A stretch of DNA of 64,000 nucleotides, taken from the NCBI GenBank assembly GCA_036927565.1, contig JAYESD010000004.1, positions 87,858,942 to 87,922,941 on the forward strand. The letters run 5' to 3'. The first letter of the stretch is position 1; every line of letters starts with the position of its first letter. The notes beneath the pieces were generated by a model. The model did no database searches and was not told where the DNA came from. It was given only the letters and a program-made list of their open reading frames with translations. The position numbers were made by a program, and so were the translations under genes. Shown one piece after another: positions 10,401 to 21,780 of the stretch. The stretch comes from Tuctoria greenei (taxonomy: Eukaryota; Streptophyta; Magnoliopsida; Poales; Poaceae).

Positions 10401-13400
10401 TGTAAAACCCCACATTTATGGCATGTTAAGTTCATATGGGTTTTGTGATCAACTATTTTGGATCTCCAATATAATGGTACACATGAACTATGCCATCCAA
10501 AACTTATCTTGCACTCTTTGTTAGATTCTTTTATCATAGGTATTAGACTTCACCATGAATCCAAATTATATTCTATTCACCTTTTAAGAATAAAAATTTT
10601 GGATAAGGATTAGTAAGCAATGCACAATGAAGCCCTAATAAGCTCTAAACCAAATATTCAAATTAAGGGCTCTAAATTTTTTCCATGAGCTCCTAAATTC
10701 CTCAATAGCATGCTTACAAAGTTTCAAGATTTTAGAAACTTATCTACTATTTTTATTGAGGTGCTTAGCAAATTTGAATCAAATTCAAATCTGAATTTTT
10801 AATTCTTCTCCAACTTCTTTAGACATAAGAATTGAGTTCACCATTGTGTTCAGAATAATTCATTTGCCATCTCCACAAAATTTCATGATTTTTGGAGTTG
10901 ATCTTCTATTTTTAAATGAATTAGTAACTGAGCTGTGGGGAGAATCACTGGACAGTGGGCCCCACATGTCAGCTCCCCTTTTAAACGGATCAGCTCAACC
11001 CCGACACCTCTGCACCGCCGCGCCCCCGCTCGACACCGCGCACGCATGCAGCTCCAGCGAGCTGCCTGCCTGCTCGCCGCGGCTCTATAAAAGGCCGGCC
11101 GAAGCTCCTTTTAATCCTCATCCCCGATCACAGCTCCACTGCCTCGCCGTTTTTCTTCCGCCGCGCGCCATCGCCGCCGCTCGCCACTGCTCCGCGGCGT
11201 GCCGCCGTTCCACGCCGTTTCAAGCCTAGCTCCAAAGAGCAAAAAGGTGCGCCTGATCAAACTCTAGCTCATGGTACAAACCGTTTCCATTATCGTTGAA
11301 GCCTGAGCAAGATATTGATCGTTTCCTCTACGGCCGAGGGTAGATAGCTAGCTATGATTTCATGTCAAATTCCTTTTCGACAAGCAATCATCCTTTGCAA
11401 TTACTTAGAGATAGTTTCTATAGGCCCTAGCGATCCTGTCTGATCAAAAACCTTTAAGGATCATCAAGCAACGGCTCTGAATTTCGAGTTTTGCTCGCCG
11501 CCGGTGAGAAAACCTCGGTTCACCGTCGAACTCATGATTCCCGGCAACTCACTCCCCTTCTGCGCCCATATCCTTGAACTCCATCATCCCAGGAAGGTTT
11601 TGGAGCAATTCCCAAGTGATTTGAGCTACTCTATAGAAAGTTCTATGTTGCCCGAGCGCTCATCGCCGCCACCGCCGTCGCACGACCTTTTCCGGCAAGC
11701 TTCAAGACCCACTGACCTCACCATCGTGCTCAGCGGCCCCAAAAACCCCCAGGCGGCAAGTTTCCGCGAATCTGGTGCGTTGGATTGGCCGACGGCGAGG
11801 CTCGCCGGAGAGCACCGCCGCGGGAGCCCCGCGCGCCGCCCGCGTCGGGAGGTAGAAGACGACGCGGCGGGTCCCGCGTGTCAGCGGCGGTAAATCCCGT
11901 CGGATCAGGTGTGGCCACGGGATTTGCTGTGGCTACGCGGTGGGAATCTGTGGCCCCCGTGTGGCTTAAATACTATTGGTTCATTTTAAAACAGTGGGGC
12001 CCACGAGTTAAATCAAATTAGGAAATTATTCCAGAATAGGCTCCAACTTAGAAAATCCATAACTTTCTGTAGGATACTCCAAAATTCTTCAAACAAATTT
12101 TGTTCGAAAGCTCTTGAGCTCTAGTTTCTGTCAATGCCAATTAGGTTCTGTGAAACCCAGAGTTAAATTCTGTAGAAAATAATCTTTCCTAATGCAAGTG
12201 CAATTTTTCCAGACAAGATAACCACGAGAAAAATCCCCAAAATTCACATAAAATTTATTGTCCTATTCTCGATTATCAGGCAAAATTTGGGAGCCATAGC
12301 ACCTGTTCAACTCTCTGTATAATTCAATTTCCTTTTTCAGTTATTGAATTTTCACAGCTATTAGGTTGCTTTATTAGGTCCCAAAATTTTACTGAGTCTT
12401 CCTTTAGTCATACCCTAGCTCCTGTTAAAGTCTTGGATTTAATTAACCTACTATACTAGTCCTCAATCAGTTACAAACTAAACATTGATTTAGTGTCTAG
12501 AAACTCAAATATAAAGTAAATTCAGAAATTCTTGCCGAATCATAAATACAATAACTCCTTCCCCACAGCTTAGAAAATTATGAAACTAATTTTGCTAAGA
12601 CCAGAACCACTCCCTCCATCTTGATTTTCAACTGTTAGCTAGGTTCAAGCTACAGTTTCCTCTCGGAAATTTTTGGAAGTTGATCTGCTTGCCATACTTT
12701 CGGAGACCACAATCTGCTATGATCATCTCCTGTTCTTTGCAAGAGCTTTGATCATATTCCCTAGTATCTACCATCGAAGTTCCAAAGCCAATCAAGATCC
12801 CTGTCATATAGTGATCACCATGAATTAATTTATGGTCTTAAAATAAATAAATTTCAAAGTCATTTATATATCCATATTATCTGCATATCGTATAGTGACC
12901 GAAGTCGAGGAGGAGCCAGAAGCCTTGGAAGAGAACCTTCCAATTTTTAACTCAGAGCCTGACCTGCAACAAGCCAAGCCCTGGTTTGCATTTAAAAGCT
13001 TTACAGAATTTTTACAATCTTTGTCACCTTACGTCATAAGTATTGATATGTGCATTACGTATAGGGTGATTGATACTCCACATGCATGACCAAAAATCCC
13101 AGGGTTTATATTGGCACGAGTCACAGTTGACCTGTAGTAACTGCTTTGCTAATGCATAGGAAATCCGGTAGAAGTCGAGTAGTTGGAATCTACTCGCGAG
13201 AGATGTATCTCACAGGATTGGTTGAATAGAAAATGGCTTAATATAATGAAATTGAGACCGAGCAGGGAATGGATAGGAAGCGGCGAGAATTGAGTCTCGG
13301 TCGCATAGCCCTGCCTGTGTCGATTAAGGCCCGTCCGTATGCGGCCCCGCTGCACAAGCTTGAATTGTACCGGCAATATAATGGACATATGGAATCCAAT

Positions 13401-14433
13401 AAACTGACGTAGCTTGGTCACTTGGGTGTCGAGGCATACCGTTCCGTTTTATAGGTGTGGGTTGAGGGTAGCAAGGTGTAAATCCGCTGGTGGGCACGTC
13501 AGAGTACGCCCCACGCAGGGACCTCCTGCCCGTGACGGATCGACCGGTTCGGCATTTGAGTGTCTTGCGAAAGGTTGCCATATACGCCTAGTACTGAAGT
13601 GTTATGTAGGTACGGGTGTGCTCGCTGACACTTCCGAACGACGTATGTGTCGTGTTGTCCGGGTGAGTCCTGATTGCAATCACTGTCCCTCGCAGTAATA
13701 GAGTACCACTTGTTCACTGTGTCGTGACGTAGTAAATACTAAAGAAGTCAGGAAAGTCATATGATATTGAATTATAATTACTTGCAACTTTGTTTGGTTT
13801 AGAGATAGTATAACTAAAGATTTACAATTTCCCCATACTTTAGCTGTAATAGCATTATGTGCTTTGGGCATGTCATATCATCGGTAAAGCGTTTCTTGTT
13901 TGATTGTGGAGCCCATGATGTGCCGTGCTCAGAGAATGTCATTTGCTACTTAAAACTTGGTTATAAGGATCCACTTGTAGGCGAGTTATTTATGCTATTC
14001 CTTACCTATGTTTAGTGTCCCCGTGCATCTGTCTAGTGAGACGGTTAAGCCTTGCTGAGCCTTAAGCTCACGTTTGCAGTTAACAAGTTTTTGCAGGTTA
14101 CCCTATTGAGGATGGGTTTGACGATGAGGCAACACCCCCTCCAGGGTGTACAGCCGAGTGGGAACCCTGCACGCCGCCATAGTTTGAGTGTTGCTAGTGC
14201 AAAGTATCCCTGGCATGGAAAACTTTGCTTTTTGCATAGCTAGTGCTGAGAGCGTAGCTATGGTATGTATATATTTCTTTACATCCGCTAGTATTGTGAA
14301 AACTTCCGCTGTGTAGTAAATAAAAGACTTGGTATTGTACTTTATTCTGGTTCTATTCTTGTAAACTGTTAGGTGCCGCATCGCACGGCACCACCCAATG
14401 AGATCCTCGGATGTGTGGACTCCGGTCCCCACA
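10401..14433 (+). repeat. 3' LTR of element A (complete, 4033 bp)
   Basis: Starts TGTAAAACCCC right after the polypurine tract and ends CCCCACA where the match to the 5' LTR stops. U3 is AT-rich at first, then becomes GC-rich shortly before a TATA box at 11084. The part after the TATA box is about 3.3 kb, so the element has an unusually long transcribed leader. GC-rich sequence near 11640-11930 contains short frames with no recognised domain. At 4 kb this LTR is much longer than the other LTR families in the window. Confidence 0.95.
11084..11092 (+). promoter_or_regulatory. TATA box in the LTR of element A
   Basis: CTATAAAAG lies inside a GC-rich stretch at the expected distance from the LTR start for a U3 promoter. 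Transcription probably starts about 30 bp downstream (inference). Confidence 0.7.
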
Positions 14434-14438
14434 ACATG
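14434..14438. repeat. Probable target-site duplication of element A (right copy)
   Basis: ACATG follows the 3' LTR directly. The uninterrupted version of this site is seen in element C near 21668-21690, which shows that A inserted here into an Athila-like element. The left copy lies outside the window, so the duplication itself is not confirmed. Confidence 0.5.
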
Positions 14439-15792
14439 GATGCTCAATTCACTAAATTCAACTCCACGCTACAACAACAACAAGCCAATCTCGCGACATA
14501 CTTCCGTCGTCAAGGGTTCAACCCTCATCACGAAGGTGATTGAAGAACAAGCATGGGGGAGGACCACCAATTGAGGTAAATTGTATCAACCCCTTGAATA
14601 TTTATTTTCCATTCACCCATCATCCACCTTGGTTATAAAAAAATGTATGATAGATTTGTTTTCGAAATTCATAAATGATGTGCGGTAAGAATGACTTGAA
14701 ATTCACATAGATGAAATGATGAATTGTTGCCCTGCATTAATTTTCCTATGTCCCTAGTTTACAACTTACTACTCTCCAACATATTGCTCTCATTGGCTAA
14801 AATTGCTTTTTGCCTTGATTTGGAAATTGTGGGTAGTGAAAGCTTAATCCATTCTAAGTCGTTGTGAGATATGATATGGTGATAGGGCTGCTATTCCTAG
14901 TTTGAAAGTGAAACTTTGATTTCTGTAGAAATTCTAAAAAAATTTAAGTTACTCTCATTTATTTGGAAATACCTACCAAAGCCATATGAAACATCACATT
15001 GATAGACCTTATTCATATGGTATTTTTCTTCACATTGACCTTGTGAATCTAGTATAGCCCTATGTGAAATTCATTCATTACTTTTTGAATTCAAGACTTC
15101 ACTTGCACATGCTATACTTCTACACTAGAAGTAAGCAAATTTCCACCATACCATCATTCCACAATAAAAAGTGAAACTCCATATCACTCATTCTTAGTAG
15201 TCACTCCAAAATTTATTGCATAAAAAGGAAGTAGAAGACATGGATAACAGAAAAAGAAAATGCATGGTTACATCATAAGCATGATAAAAAAAGAGAGAAA
15301 AGTAGCTATGTTTCATCCCGACAGAACAAGAGAGTCCACTCAAAAAGGAGTCATCTCCAATATCCACATCCACTTCATTCCATCACACATGCACAAGTCT
15401 CGAATCAAATTGTCTTGAATTTTTTTCTCCTAAGGCTTGCTCTTTTGACTTAGCAATATTATGTGTTGCAAATATGCCTACAATATTCCCTACCAAGCTC
15501 CACATACAAGCCTTATGTAGAGGTAGGATGAATTTAGGCACAATGCCTTGGTGAGGTCATATTTCCACTACAATAAAGGAGAGACTCAGAGAATCAAATT
15601 GAGGTGCTTAAAATCTAAAGTGAACTCTCCGGAATTTGAGTGGAACATGATTTCTACGGTATGTGTGCTCCATTTGCAATTATATCTTTCAACCACCCAT
15701 GAATAGGATATGGCATAAGCCCCATAATGACCTAAGATGGGTGAAGTACCATGCCATTTTTTTCAATACTAGGTAGAGTATTTTTGTTGTGC

Positions 15793-15797
15793 ACATG
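15793..15797. repeat. Target-site duplication of element C (left copy)
   Basis: ACATG precedes the TG of LTR1 and recurs at 24769-24773 just after the CA of LTR2. Confidence 0.85.
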
Positions 15798-17353
15798 TGT
15801 TGACGGCTGTTATACAACAAATTCACCCGTCAGTATAACTCAATTACGTGAAGGAATTGTCATTTCTTGCACACATCACATTTCTATTTAACCTATTTCC
15901 ACTTTCCTTGGAGAAAGTAGTGCATGCAGGGATTCTATGCAAACATGAAGAGAAACAAGGGGATGAATCCTATAAAATATCATTCCAGCCAATCAAGCAA
16001 TGACACGTGGCACCCCATGGATCAAATGGCCCACGAACAGAAGTATCCAAGGCCATCCAACGGTGTACCACCCATATATAGGAATGGGACCCACCTAGCA
16101 GAGACCTGAAGGAAGAACAACCCTAACGAGGCCAAGACCAAGTCGGCTGACCCCCACGTGTTGGCTCCTCCCGGCTTGAAGAGGTCATGGGTGACTGATT
16201 CACGCGCTTTTGGTGGCGGGAACCGACCCTTCTCCAAGCTACAAATAGGAACCCTCAACCCTCACTTCAACACACACCACTTGAGTATTCATCCTTTGTA
16301 TCCACTTCTCTCCATAGGTTTAGAGGAGTATAGGCTATAGAAAGGAGAGTCTCTAGTCTATAGTCCAAGTAGGAGAGGAGTAGAAGGAGTCTCTTCCCAA
16401 TTCGGAAAGGTATGTCTCCCATATTCCTATTTGTATTTGTGACTTTATTCATAATGAAGATGATATCTTTAGTCTATTGTTGTTCATATACTTGTATGAA
16501 GCATTTCTTATTTGATTTTGGATTCCATGTATGCGGTAGGAATAGTATTTATGATTGTGTTATACCATCCTCATTACATAATCATAAACACTATAAACCT
16601 CCACTATAGTCTAATTAGCTATGATATGACTATGTAAAAATGAATAACTTATGCTATGAATTAACATTGGTTCAATAATGATTTAGTTCATTGCCATAGG
16701 ATAGCTTGCGCCTAGGCACTTAAGGTAATTACTTAATATGCTAGCACAGTGCTAGGATTGATAGTAGCATTGAATGTCTCACAGACACACGGATTGAATA
16801 GGTAGGCAGTATGTGGTGACAACCCTATCCGCCCTTTGTAATCCTCCACGTTCGGCTATGCCACAGGCTCTTGGCGGGAGTCGCCTAGTGTTGCTAGGGG
16901 TAATGCCGTGCCCGATGTGTTAATCCACCTACCATGAGAATTCATAATTAACATAATCATTAGTAACTAACTGATGCTATGTATATGGACATTAGAAACA
17001 TAGTAGGAGTATCTACCTAATTCATAGACTAATCCCTCTTTACCCCACTTATCCCCTTAGGATAGGATGCTCTCATGTGTGTCACACTAACTCAATTACC
17101 CTTTATCCATCCTTGGTAGAACCCTACCTAGATCAACCTAGCCTCTCCACTTGATGATTGTCTTACATCCATCTATCCTTCCTTTGGGAAAATATAAATG
17201 AAACCCTTTGGAAATAATCTTTAAAGGGGAAATGCTACATCGATAGTATCCGTGCGCTTGCGGACGTTCACTTGAGAATTAAAACCTACCAACAAACATT
17301 TCTAGCACAATTGCTAGTGATGAATTGTTAGTAGTGCATAGGAAATATCAACA
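15798..17353 (+). repeat. 5' LTR of element C (LTR1, 1556 bp)
   Basis: TGTTGACGG at the start and TCAACA at the end form the terminal inverted repeat. The TATA region near 16239-16249 reads CTACAAATAG, a mutated form of CTATAAATAG seen in LTR2. The stretch after it, including 16412-16609, contains short frames without recognised domains. Confidence 0.9.
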
Positions 17354-17361
17354 AGCATTTC

Positions 17362-17379
17362 TAGTGCCACTGCCGGGGA
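17362..17379 (+). promoter_or_regulatory. Primer binding site of element C (tRNA-Asp type)
   Basis: TAGTGCCACTGCCGGGGA follows LTR1 by eight bases and is a degenerate form of the Asp-tRNA complement typical of Athila-group elements. Confidence 0.75.
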
Positions 17380-17559
17380 AGGCAGCCGAAGTATTGCATG
17401 ATTGAGTGAATAGGATAGGACCCTGGTAGGTTTTAGTACAATGACCCTTCTTTGTTTTTGCATTTTACGTGAAAATAGGATAGTGTATGTTCGGTTTCCA
17501 CTTGCTAGAAAACTTTGTTGAAGATCCCGAATCTCTTCTAAGAGATCAACCTCATGTCG

Positions 17560-18610
17560 TGACCCCTCAAAAGCTTCGAGCGGCAAAGCAAGCCCGCACA
17601 ACAGCACCAACAACCGAAACACCAATGGCCTAGAAGACCCTTCGTGAGTTTCGGTTCCCTCTATTTACAATGTGTCTGTTGGGTCCACTCTTAACACGAG
17701 AGACGTAAACTTCGAAATCAAGACTGGCCTTATCACTCTGGTGCAAGCCAACAAATTTTGTGTGAAGGCTAATGAGGATGCAAGTGCTCACCTGCAACAG
17801 TTCCTTGAGATCTGCAACACTCTTAAGATTAAGGATGTATCACCTAATGCTGTCCGTCTTAGGTTGTTTCCATTTTCTCTCCTTGGGAGAGCGAAACAGT
17901 GGTTCTACGTGATTAAAAGTGTCGTAAAAACTTGGGAGAAATGTTTTGCAGCATTCCTCGCCAAGTTTTTCTCATTGGGCAAGACCAATGCGCTACGTGG
18001 AAGAATTTCTAGATTTTAGCAAGATGCCAAGGAATCTATTCCCAAGGATTGAAATGGGCTTCAGGATTATATCTTAGCTTGCCCCCACCATGGGATGGAT
18101 GACTGGCTCATAATCCAAAACTTCTACAACGAGCTGACTCCTTCTGCTCTTGAGCGATGCTGCTCTGGAGGTGCCTTCTTCTCATTAACGGTGCCTAAAG
18201 CCAAAGATTTGATTGAGAAGATGGTGTCAAACATGGATTGGAGCTACGAGCGTCTCCATACTCGCCAGCAAGGCGTGCACACCTTGAAGGAGGTGGACAT
18301 GATCGCTACCAAATTGGACCTCCTTATGAAGTTGATGGACAAGGCAACAGTGAAGTATGTTGCAATGGTAATGCCTATGCCTTAGACTCTCACATCACTT
18401 GTAAGTCTGTGGAATACTGGCCATTTGGGCAATGACTGCCCACAAATCCGTGAGGATGCCCTATACCTAGCCAATAATGGAAATAACAATGGCTATCATC
18501 CAGGAGGTCAAGGGTGGGGCCAACCACGCCCATTCTTTCAAGGAGGGTACAAAAACAATGGCAACAATGGAAATCAACCCAACTTGAGAGAACTTGCCAT
18601 CAGCTAGCTG
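17560..18610 (+). pseudogene. gag: gag of element C (decayed)
   Basis: The clearest parts are at 17672-18019 and 18095-18385. The first holds the conserved retrotransposon gag region, with an LRLFPFSLLGRAKQWFY-type segment near 17860-17910 that is characteristic of Athila gag proteins. The second continues the domain in a shifted frame. A degenerate CCHC knuckle follows near 18400-18440, with key Cys and His residues changed, and then a Gly/Asn-rich stretch at 18465-18600. Stops at 18019 and 18385 and frame changes show that this is not a working gene. The first codons are uncertain because the start region near 17560 is also disrupted. Confidence 0.85.
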
Positions 18611-18867
18611 AAGATCAATGATGCTCTAACTAAGAAGTTGTCGGCTAATGACAAGACCCTAGAGAGCATCAATGCCAAGATTGAAGGACTATCATCAGCC
18701 TTCAAGAATCAATTGAGTTTCAACAAGATGTTGGAGACGTAGATGGCTCAACTGGCAGCTGTTGTTCCTCCAATGGAGAATGGCAAGATGCCAAGACAGC
18801 CCGAACCTCCCGTGGGAAGTGCCAATATGATTTCCTTAAAAGGAGGTAACTAGCTAAAGGACCCCGG

Positions 18868-19380
18868 ATGTCCTACAATCTCATGCTCAATTGGGCACAC
18901 TACTTTGACAAGGCCCTTCGTGACCTTGGAGCAAGTGTGAGTGTGATGCCCAAGGTGGTTTTCGACCAGGTGAACTTCATGGAACTTACTCCAACACTAA
19001 TGCAGCTCCAACTGGCTAATTCCTCAGTCCATTATCCGGCGGGTATTGCCGAAGATGTCCCGGTGAAAATCTAGAACTACTTCATACCCGTGGATTTCGT
19101 GGTGCTCGACATGGAGATCGAGAAGGACATGCTAGTAATTCTTGGGCGCCCATATCTAAACACCGCGATGGATCGCATAGATGCGGGAGCTGGAGAAATC
19201 CACTTCCATATCAATGGCAAATAGGAAAAGTTTAACTTTCGCCCAAAGTTGGAGCAATGCTCCATGATCCGTATCAAGTATGGACCAAATATTAAACACA
19301 TTCAAGAGGTCGAAATCACACCTCCAAAGGTGGACCCACTCATTGCATTCATGAGAAATTTGATCTATGCGGAAAACTCA
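18868..19380 (+). pseudogene. Aspartic protease remnant of element C
   Basis: A DLGASVSVMP motif at about 18922-18951 is the Athila-group form of the aspartic protease active site. The following 100 residues continue the fold, with the ILGRP-like motif near 19140, but in-frame stops at about 19072 and 19222 break it. The frame then fades into a Glu/Lys-rich tail. No reverse transcriptase follows, so the polyprotein ends after protease in this subfamily. Confidence 0.8.
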
Positions 19381-19389
19381 TTATATCGT

Positions 19390-19800
19390 CCATGCTGACA
19401 CCACAAGAAGACGGAGAAGTTCGGGCCTCCTCAAAGGCCCAAGGCCACGAGCCGGCAAGGAAGGAATAGCAAAAGAAGCAAGTCAAGCCGTCCGAGCCCA
19501 TCCCTACGGACCCGGATGACACAAAATGAAGAATGAGGAATGTCCATCTTATCGGAAGGTGGTGATACCTAGCCAATAGGTTAAATCGGTAGTTATCCTT
19601 CTCTTTGTTTTTCTTTTCTCTTTATTTTGATTTTCCCATTTAGTTTGATTCTCCCACTGCATATTTGATTTTCTTAGCAAGTTCAGAATATTATATTCTC
19701 AACTGTAATTTTCTTTTCTTTATTTTTCACAAAAAGAATTTTTTTGGATTTTGAAAAAGGAATTTTTATTTTAAAAACAATTTTTCTGAGCTGCAAAAGT
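19390..19800 (+). other. Non-coding stretch after protease in element C
   Basis: About 400 bp, the first half a decayed Lys/Glu-rich tail of the gag-protease frame and the second half T-rich (19600-19790). A similar transition occurs in element D near 29690-29830, which supports a shared structure. I see no gene. Confidence 0.5.
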
Positions 19801-19859
19801 GGTATTTCACCAACGTGCTGATTCCATAACCGTTGGGGAGCCACCTACCAAAAGGGAGA

Positions 19860-20010
19860 ACAAGGGGGCCCACCTTTTAGGTCGGTCGACCCCCTTGCTT
19901 GGCCGACTATGGGAAAGATCCAATTTGGCTCTCTCCTCCAATGGCCACATTTGGTTACCTAGTTACCGTTGGGGATTGCACACTATAAATGGTGGCCGTG
20001 AGGAACACTT
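19860..20010 (+). promoter_or_regulatory. Internal promoter-like module of element C
   Basis: GGTCGGTCGACC and GGCCGACT motifs at 19880-19910 are followed by a TATA-like CTATAAAT at 19983. The same order of motifs and TATA box occurs in the U3 regions of LTR2 and LTR3. The module sits directly upstream of the ATHILA-type frame, so it may drive a separate message for it (inference). Confidence 0.5.
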
Positions 20011-20439
20011 CTCTTCACACTTCACCTCATTTCTTACATCCCCAATGTCACTGTTGCTCAAATTGTTTTCTTGCTCTTCATTGAACACACACTTGCTCAA
20101 AATCCAACCCAAAAATATTTGCTTTTGTTTGCATTGGCAATTTGCTCTCAAGTTTTTCCAAGGAAAATTCGTCGGGGTTTTGTTTTCTCTAACATCACCT
20201 CTTTCGAGTTTTTGCCTTGTTGTGTTCTTGTTTGTTGTGGCCATGAAAGGAATGAAAAGGTTTTTTGGAAAGAGGAAGGAGGCTGCAAGCTAAAGCCATG
20301 GTAGAGACTCAAGTGCACGCCCCTCTTCCGTTGCTACACCAATTTCACGGAGGAGGAGTGTAGGAGAGGACACTCCCATGGGTGAGAGGAGCAACACACA
20401 CCAACTTCTTCACGACGACGACCTCGAAATCCAAAGTAA

Positions 20440-21780
20440 TGTTGAAGATCAAGCACGCAAGCTCCTCCAAGATTGTTAGTTTACTCATACGAAAGTTTAT
20501 GATCCGGATTTGATCTTCAAAATAGGTATGGAATTTTAATTCATTCCATTTGGCACGCACTAGGATGGGAAAATTTTGCTCACATAGAGGAGAAAGGTTC
20601 ATGACTTCTCTCCATACAATTCATTTGCACACTCAAAATAGGATTTGATGATATTACTTTTAGATTATTTTGAAAAGAATACAACATCCTATGGAACGAA
20701 CTAAGTGAAATACTAGGCTTCCATAAACGTTGTTTGCTAGATTTAGACGCTTTGCCTAAGTTTAACAAACAAAGTTTTTGGCAAGATTTAACTGGCGAGA
20801 CCAGATGTATTGCACCTAGGAATAGCCACTTGCACAATCCAACTTAAGCTTCATGCATAGATGGATGGCTATGACTATGTTCCCTAGAGGAGATGTAAGG
20901 ATAATGCGTGATGATTAGCTGAATGTTTTATTTGCCATGATTAAAAGTATAAAAGTTGCTCCAGTTATTGCCATGATGACATAATGGTTAGATTACATTC
21001 CAAGGGTAGGGCCAATTGAATGCACTTCATTGATTACCCATATTGCTACTAGGGTAGGAGCACTAGAATACTCTTCATTTGAGTACATTGAAAATGAAAG
21101 AGAATTAATTGATGAAGATTATTTAGTGCAAGGACATACCCTTAAGCATGCTCAAGATGGCTATTTGATATTTTATTATCCCGACTTTGTCAATTATATT
21201 TGGTTACCTAATGCGGATTATCATTTGTACAAATGTCGAAGGCTAACCATTGACCTACTTCACATCGAGGAAGCCGGAAGAAGTAATGTCTCTAGCAGGG
21301 TAACTAGAAGCTGTACAAGGAGAGCGGCCATGCTCCCGACAACCTCCACGGTCCATGAGTACAAAAAGGAAGAGAACCCAACAGGTGATGCACCTGAACG
21401 GACTCAACCTCCTTTCGTACGAGACCTGAGGTCCGTCTTGGCATGGATGGCCAGGTGCTACATGAAGACACCCCTATCCACTTCAAGCTCTAGCAGCTTG
21501 CCTCCAACATCAATGAGAAGATGTCATTCCACCTCGGCTAGAAGTCATCGTGACTATAGACAAGGAATGACGGACCTCTCTAGACGTATGGAGGAGCTTG
21601 AAGTAAGGACGGTTGACATCTAAAACACTCTCCAAAGGCATGTCCAAGGTACCCAAGACTGGCAACAACACATGGATGCTCAATTCGTCAACCTTAACTC
21701 CACGCTACAACAACAACAAGCTGATCTCGCGGCAGACTTCCGTCATCAAGGGTTCAACCCTCGACATGGAGGTGAGTGAA
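20440..21780 (+). pseudogene. ATHILA ORF-1-type protein of element C (decayed)
   Basis: The longest intact piece is 21030-21623 (197 codons), beginning with ITHIATRVGALEYSSFEY. Upstream, pieces in shifted frames with many stops, from about 20440, read like the N-terminal half of the same protein. The family is that of the ATHILA ORF-1 proteins, whose role is unknown and whose position is downstream of the gag-pol region. The C-terminal part is rich in Ser/Thr and Arg and ends in an Asn/Gln-rich stretch near 21700. Multiple stops make it a pseudogene. The equivalent C-terminal end in element B is where element A inserted. Confidence 0.7.

Larger units (their letters stand above)
1..14433 (+). 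mobile_element. Element A: Ty3/gypsy LTR retrotransposon, 5' end beyond the window
   Basis: Positions 1-2513 repeat at 11921-14433 with a constant offset of 11,920 bp, so these are the two LTRs of one element. Between them lie an initiator-Met primer binding site, an extra frame (orf0), gag, protease, reverse transcriptase, RNase H, integrase and a polypurine tract, in Ty3/gypsy order (RT before integrase). With a 4033-bp LTR and a 7887-bp internal region the whole element should be close to 15.95 kb. About seven substitutions and no net indel separate the overlapping LTR parts, so insertion is recent, roughly 0.1 My at a commonly used grass LTR rate (inference). The integrase C-terminus has a chromodomain-like tail, which suggests a chromovirus lineage such as Tekay/Del. 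The coding region has two single-base frame breaks. Confidence 0.95.
14434..15797 (+). mobile_element. Element B: 3' internal part of an Athila-like element, left piece
   Basis: This stretch is collinear with 21669-23070 of element C: the end of the ATHILA-type frame with a CAA-rich stretch, the GGGGGAGG motif near 14554, then about 1.2 kb of non-coding sequence. Its 5' part lies beyond element A, left of the window. At 15797 it is interrupted by element C and it resumes at 24774. Confidence 0.85.

Noticed and set aside
11730..12021. GC-rich frames with Arg/Pro/Ala-rich products in the LTR of A
   Set aside because: Typical chance frames of GC-rich DNA; low-complexity products and no conserved motif.
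15780..15800. Apparent deletion of the polypurine tract before LTR1
   Set aside because: The missing stretch is found at 24774-24869, and ACATG flanks the inserted element, so it is an insertion of C and not a deletion.
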